NCBI GenBank assembly: GCA_001466705.2
Contig: LATX02000035.1
Span: forward strand, 868,001-932,000
DNA length: 64,000 nucleotides
Source of the DNA: Moniliophthora roreri
Taxonomy: Eukaryota; Basidiomycota; Agaricomycetes; Agaricales; Marasmiaceae
Direction of reading: 5' to 3'
Positions 58,622 to 64,000 of this stretch are shown here, piece by piece (the stretch's first letter is position 1; each line of letters starts with the position of its first letter). The notes below the pieces were generated by a model. The model was not told the DNA's origin and ran no database searches. It was given only the letters and a program-made list of their open reading frames with translations. Both the position numbers and the translations under genes were made by a program.

Positions 58622-60834
58622 ATGGCTTCCGAGATACTAGTCGTCATAGGCGTTGCCCTGCTCTCTATGGTGGCCATCCACTATATACAGTGGATACAAG
58701 AGGACAAGAAGTTACCTCCTGGTCCTCGCAGGCTTCCATTACTTGGAAACCTCCTCCAGGTTCCAGTACTACGCCCGTACCCAAGGGTACGCATACATTA
58801 ATGCACTCTTCCCCTGATCTGACGCCTTTCCTGTAGTTCCGTGGATGGGCCAAGGAGTATGGCCCAATCTTCTCGCTGCGCCTTGGCCCCCAGACTGTTG
58901 TCGTGCTCAACTCTGCGGAAGCAGCCCATGAAATTTTGGACAATCGAGCCCGAATCTATTCCAGTCGAGCACCTCCTCACGTGGCGCACGACATTATGAG
59001 CGATGGTCAGCGATTGGTGTTCTTGCCCTACGACAAGGAATGGAAGGTCCGTCAACTCTTTCATCGAGTATAGCATGGAACCTGAGCGCAAGAACGTAGG
59101 CCGCTAAGAAAACTTTGCAACCTCTTTTCACCACCTCAAAGACGAGAGAGATGCGTACTACCCAGGAACTCGAGTCTAGAGTTGTCCTATACGACCTCAT
59201 GAACCATGGCGAGCAAAGCTTCTCTCCCGAATTCAAGAATGTTGGCGACGATGTTCCTGAAACGCACTGGTACTCTATTATTCGTCGCTACGTGAGTATC
59301 GGCTGCCTACAATTGGAGTTTCAACACACTCACTTCGTTCCTAGACGACAAGTGTGGTCATGCTGGTGACCTACGGCAACCGAGTTAATCGGATTACCAA
59401 TAATCCGCATGTGTATGCTTGTTTTCCTGAATTCCTAGTCTGAGGTTCCTAATCGCTTTCGCTCCCCAGTCGCAAGATCTACGACGTTCTTGCCAACTTT
59501 GCCCATGTCGGCCAGCCTGGAAATTATCTGTCGGTCCTTTGCGTTCCTTTTTTGGTGCTAGACTGATTGTTCTCCAGTGCTGACGCGTTCCCCATCATTC
59601 GAAAATTGCCCGACTTCTTGGCACCATGGCGTATTGCTGGCCGCAAGATGCATGAATGGTCAGTTACTCTCTCGATATTCACAGCTTTGTCACTGACATC
59701 AAGCGTAGGGAAATGGAACTCTGGGGTGGACTTCTAGAGAAATGCAAAGAAGAGATTAAACAGGGAAAGGAACATGTCACGAACTACGTGACCACTTACC
59801 TGAGACAGCGAATGGACGCCGGTATCGAGGAAGCTCCCGGTAAAGGCATTCTCCCTAACGGACATTTGACTGACAAACTTCTGGCGTACTGCGCTGGCAC
59901 GGTCCTGGAAGCCGGAAGGTGAGACTATATCGCCTTCCCCAAATCTTCCACTCTCTGACTCTTGTCATAGCGATACAACGGCCAGCACCATGCAATCATT
60001 CCTTTTATTCATGGTTTCACATCCCCATGTCCTCAACAAGCTTCGTGAAGAGATCGATAGGGTGGTAGGAGAGAACCGTATGCCAGGTTTTGAGGATGAG
60101 GGTACCCTGCCGTATTTCGTTGCTTGTATCAAAGAGACCTTAAGAAGGAGACCTCCAACCATCATGGGTGAGAATCTTGTCTCTAAATCTTTAAATTTGC
60201 TGATTTTTGTAGGTATTCCACATTCGAGTGACCAGGAAGACTTTTATGAAGGCTACTTGATTCCCAAGAACTCTACGGTCGTTGGCAATGTCTGGGCCAT
60301 TCATATGGACCCAGTAACATATCCCAACCCATTCGCCTACAACCCGGATCGTTTCATGGACAAAGAGACCACAGGCACTTGGGGTAGCGGACCAGATTTC
60401 AAAGATCGTGATCAGTGAGCGGCAGATTTGGATTCGATTTGGCAGGCACTTATAAAGTCTAGCTTCGTATTTGGATGGGGGAGGCGATTCTGTGTCGGAC
60501 AGAACATCGCGGAGGCGTCGCTTTTTGTCGTACTTTCCCGTATCATTTGGGCATTCGACCTCCAGACACCGAAGGACCCCAAGACAGGTACGTATTTTCT
60601 TCTACCACCTTGACACTGCGCATAAAACTGTGATATTCGTTCGCAGGAAATGCTATTATACCAGACATAAATGATGAGGAGGCCACATACACCGACGGAT
60701 TCGTAAGCGTCCCGAAAGCGTACCCGCTGGCATTTGTTCCTCGATCGGAGAAGAAGGCGCAAATGATTAGGAAGGCGTTCGAGGAAGCACAGGAGCAGTG
60801 GGAATACTTGGATTTGGATACTGATGCACGGTGA
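58622..60834 (+). CDS. Cytochrome P450, copy 2 (apparently intact)
   Basis: It starts at ATG 58622 (MASEILVVIGVALLSMVAIH, N-terminal ER anchor). KKLPPGPRRLPLLGNLLQV follows, then FRGWAKEYGPIFSLRLGPQT, AAKKTLQPLFTTSKTREM, the I-helix around LAYCAGTVLEAG and SDTTASTMQSFLLFMVSHP, the ExxR motif CIKETLRRRPPTIMG, PERF-type YNPDRFMDKE, and the heme-binding SFVFGWGRRFCVGQNIAEAS with the Cys ligand near 60493. It ends EEAQEQWEYLDLDTDAR. About eleven short introns, one of which (inside GAC AGG, about 60589-60645) is absent from copy 1. It is a monooxygenase of the ER membrane, needing a P450 reductase; the substrate is unknown. Confidence 0.9.
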
Positions 60835-61175
60835 GGTTCAGGAAGGGCGTTCGGTGGTTTAGATATCAAGGATTCTGTGATGTTTGCATAATTAATTATT
60901 GTACCTCTAGAAACATACTCGTACCAATCTCATTGCAATGTTCAAACGAACTGTTCCGTGTTGCATCCTTTCTGCCTCGTGTTGCGCAACACATCATAGA
61001 AGGTAGCGAGTGTCATGAAGGGAAGTGCAAAGTGTGCGAGCAGATGGCTGTTTTCCCACGGCAGTACGTTTTCCTATCGTCAACCTCTCGTACAATTATG
61101 CTAAGTCCGAATGTTTCATAGTGCATGGAAACTATATAGATCCACTCATGTAATAAAGTACCACATTCAAAATAA
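60835..61175. other. Convergent 3' region
   Basis: 3' sequences of the P450 and ZW10-like genes. Nothing else is supported. Confidence 0.6.
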
Positions 61176-64000
61176 CTAAGTCTCAGATGGCACTGGATGC
61201 CCGTCCATAATCTTATTAATAGTGTTGGTTCGCAACGGCGTATCCGCAAAGAGAGCTTTGACGAGCCTTACCAACTCATCCACCTGGAAATCGACCAATG
61301 CTCCCGTCTCAAATAGGTAGGTGATATCAGCCAAAGATGCCTCCTAAATATAAGGTCAGCGCAGAACGTTAGCAATGCAAAAGGTACGCACGAGTAATTC
61401 AGAGAGGTAGGAATATTTGAGCCAGGATGGAACGTATGCAACCACGAAGGAGGGCTATGGTTATTACATTCATTGCTTTTGCTGGAATTGATTCGAATAA
61501 CACATACCTGATCAGAATCTTCAACGAAAAGCCCCTCCAGCGCATGCAGAATCCGACAGAGCTCACTTAGCCGATGAGATTCGACTTCTGGTATATCAGG
61601 CAGCTCGAGAATGTCTTGCAGGATTCGAGAAAGTGCTGCGTCCGTGATCAGCCCGACGGCCATGTAATACTTGCTTTTCGTCAAGAGACCCTATAGAATA
61701 GTTTGAACTAAGAGGCCAAAAGGTCGTAACTAGGATACTGACCTTCCAGCGTTGAGATACCATCCGAATTTCTTTGAGAACGCGATTCAAAGCAGCCTCG
61801 CATTCATCATAGCGGTCCTGCTCTCCAGTATATGTGAATCCTGATGCACCTTCTGATATGATGGTATCGATTGACAAACGGTATTTGTCCTGGAAGAAAG
61901 TCAATACTTGGTTGAGAATGTATTATTTAAAAAAAACGTACGATAGCATCCGCATACCAACTATCTCCCATAACCTTGAACTGGTGCTGACAATCTGCCA
62001 GTTCACTTTGAAGTGACGAAGAGGGCTTGTGTTGTTGATGTTTAATGCGTTCTACTTCTTGACTGAGGAACAGACAGTTATTGGAGTACCGTATCGGACC
62101 TTCTATTGAGTTCAGATGTGCACCAAACACAACAGGGTAAAGAGAGCGATATAAATCTAGCACAGATACTGCCGTTCGGGAAAGGATGGATCCAGGTTCA
62201 GAGCTGGATTCATGTGGTGCAATAAGGTGCGAGTCAGCAAACTGTTGACTTTCACGCAGAACATTGTTAACCAGGTCCAATATCTCGCGCATTCTACTGG
62301 AAACAACGTAGGTCTCTTTGGGTAGTGAAAGCGCAAGCCTCGCTGGTCGTTTGTCCTCTGCCTTCTTCGAGGTCGCTGACATCTTCGGTGCTGATGCAGG
62401 AGGTGAGACGGATTGAGGAGGAGAAGGCGATAGCGGCGGTATGATCTCGGGGGAGCTAATACTACTGGAACTACCATTCACTTTTCTCTTCCCCTTGTTT
62501 GCTAATCTCTCTAAGCGACTGGCAACCTTGGCAGGCTTATTCGAGGGTGCCGGAGAAGCAACTCCCATTGGTTCTGAAACATCAGAATTTTCACCCCAAG
62601 GATCATCCCAAGCAGATTCATCTGTTGTCTCTCCGCTATCGGGTGTAGTCACGTCGTCATTCCAGCCCCACGCATCAGCTGGATCCGGATCCTCCGTTTT
62701 AGTGTTGGACTCTGCCGATGTCTGTGTTGCAGAAGACGGTGCAGTGTCTTCTTCGACGTCATTATCAAAGCCCCAATCATCATCGACCTTGCTTGAATCT
62801 GGCTTCTCCTTCTGGGAACCGGAGCCAAAGCCCCAAGCATCTTCTTCCTGTACTGGGACTACAGTCGAATCCTCGATTTCCCGTGGAATGTCAACGTCAA
62901 CCGTAAAGGTGTCGGAGGGGTTCTCTGGTGTGAGAACGAGCCTTCGTGTATCACCCAAGATGAGCATTCGTCGTTGGCGTTCGTAATGTCCTCCGACACT
63001 ATTAACCCATGACTTGACAGGCCTGTCGTTTGTGTCGTTCCCCAATAATTCAATGATGTATTTGTCCTCGAAGGACACTGCATTTTGTACCAACGTCAGG
63101 TAAGACGATAGTTGGTCGAATGAAGACGGTAATGAGGGAATAAGCAGGGAGTTGAGTAAACTGCCTGTGATGGCTTTGGTCAGCGATCGGGGGAACATGA
63201 TGTCCTGTGGGGCCGGCAGATGGGAGAAGAGGTTTGAGAACAGAAATTCCAGCACTGTTGCAAGGTTGTTTAGACGAGAAGATAACACTTCGTCATTGGG
63301 AGGAGAAGGGAAGCATTGGATCTTGTGGGTTCCGGCTTCAGAGGACATGGAGAGAGACATAGGCTGTTTGAGTAGGCCGTCAATACAATGTGTCGTGAGG
63401 TCTCTGTGAAGGGTGGAGAGATGTGTTGAGAGCGAAGTTGTCGATAGAGACTGCAGAATGTCCTTCGTCGAAAGCTTTATCTCCGATTGTCGAACTAGAT
63501 GCCGCGTGAGTCGTGAGTGGAACTGAGAAACAATTTGCCTCGTTACCTTGGGTTGTGCTGTGTATCGTCACTTCGTGCGAGGAAACAAAGATGCTTCTAT
63601 TGTAAGCATCACTGAGTTGCTCTTCCGTCCTAGCTTTCGTCGCAAGGAATTTACGCTAGCCCAAGAGACGTGAGCATGATACGAAACTTTAGAAGGAAGT
63701 AAATATTACTTTCAAATCCGTCATAGCTTTCGTTTGTTCCATTGGTGGCGGAACATCTTGCAGCAGTTGAGATATGACGTTGCATTGGCCAACAACTTTT
63801 GGTAGGTTTCCCGACTCCGACAATGACAGGAGCTCTTGATACTCTGAATAAACTTTGGAGAGGTGTAGAAGATATTCATATCGGATGCGTGCACTTGTAG
63901 CCTCTTTCGCCAACGTGGAATGCGCGGATAAGGCACGTATTAGAGTCGGAACCAGGCCTTTCTGGCGAAATGTCAATAGAAGCCAGATGCATGCCGCAGA
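61176..64000 (-). CDS. ZW10/Dsl1-type vesicle-tethering protein, 5' end outside the window
   Basis: Stop codon at 61176-61178; the gene runs in from beyond 64000. Visible parts from the N side are TLIRALSAHSTLAKEATSAR, LPKVVGQCNVISQLLQDVPP, NLATVLEFLFSNLFSHLPAP and FEDKYIIELLGND. A long acidic, Trp-containing insert follows (DDDWGFDNDVEED, DAWGWNDDV, about 62500-62860), then LSLPKETYVVSSRMREILDL, LDLYRSLYPVVFGAHLNSIE, YSNNCLFLSQEVERIKHQ, LADCQHQFKVMGDSWYADAI and a C-terminal part (YYMAVGLITDAALSRILQDI ... TINKIMDGHPVPSET). The order and C-terminal YADA.../LITDA pattern fit ZW10, a subunit of the ER tether (Dsl1/NRZ) that receives Golgi-to-ER vesicles, and of the RZZ kinetochore complex in animals. 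Confidence 0.85.

Overview
The window comes from a filamentous fungus, almost certainly a mushroom-forming basidiomycete (Agaricomycetes). Introns are short (about 45-70 nt) with GT...AG ends and CTAAC/CTGAC-like branch sites. Genes are dense on both strands. The proteins (Rrp9, Mpe1, PP2A-B55, Cox9, an ER J-protein, a P4-ATPase, Are2, aconitase, Erg4, RED/IK, ZW10) are ordinary fungal housekeeping proteins, and the window also holds a mushroom-type cysteine-rich membrane protein and tandem P450s.

Region 1 (1-12.8 kb) is a transposon block. One Ty3/gypsy chromovirus spans 772-12039, with two 437-bp LTRs, gag, protease, RT/RNase H, integrase, a C-terminal chromodomain and an extra third ORF with zinc knuckles. 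It is inactivated by about 18 in-frame stops that are nearly all TGA where Arg (CGA) is expected. A non-coding element of about 1.75 kb has inserted into it twice. A related solo LTR (12235-12798, perfect 5-bp target duplication) follows. Three single-N scaffold joins (131, 5547, 8750) distort the block: 4313-5546 is repeated as 5548-6781, which looks like an unmerged contig overlap.

Region 2 (13.7-31.8 kb) is a compact gene run: F-box protein (+), cysteine-rich membrane protein (-), RRP9 (-), MFS transporter (+), MPE1/RBBP6-like factor (-), PP2A B55 subunit (-), COX9 (+), ER-membrane J-protein (-), FBXO9-like F-box protein (+) and a small conserved-looking protein (+). Several pairs are divergent with short shared promoters (RRP9/MFS 186 bp, PP2A-B/COX9 258 bp).

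Region 3 (32.2-54.9 kb) holds a P4-ATPase lipid flippase (-), sterol O-acyltransferase (+), a short-chain dehydrogenase (+), a membrane-anchored aspartic protease (-), mitochondrial aconitase (+), C-24(28) sterol reductase ERG4 (+) and a RED/IK splicing-factor homologue (+). Several act on membrane lipids and sterols (flippase, ARE2, ERG4), but nothing in the sequence shows co-regulation.

Region 4 (55-64 kb) has a tandem cytochrome P450 pair: the first copy is a pseudogene (two nonsense codons and a 2-bp deletion) and the second looks intact. The 3' part of a ZW10-like gene (-) follows and runs off the window. Intron boundaries given to the base were deduced by eye from splice signals and reading frame. 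Genes given only as a span were not resolved exon by exon. I found no convincing new functional system; the most interesting material is in the retroelement block and the P450 pair.
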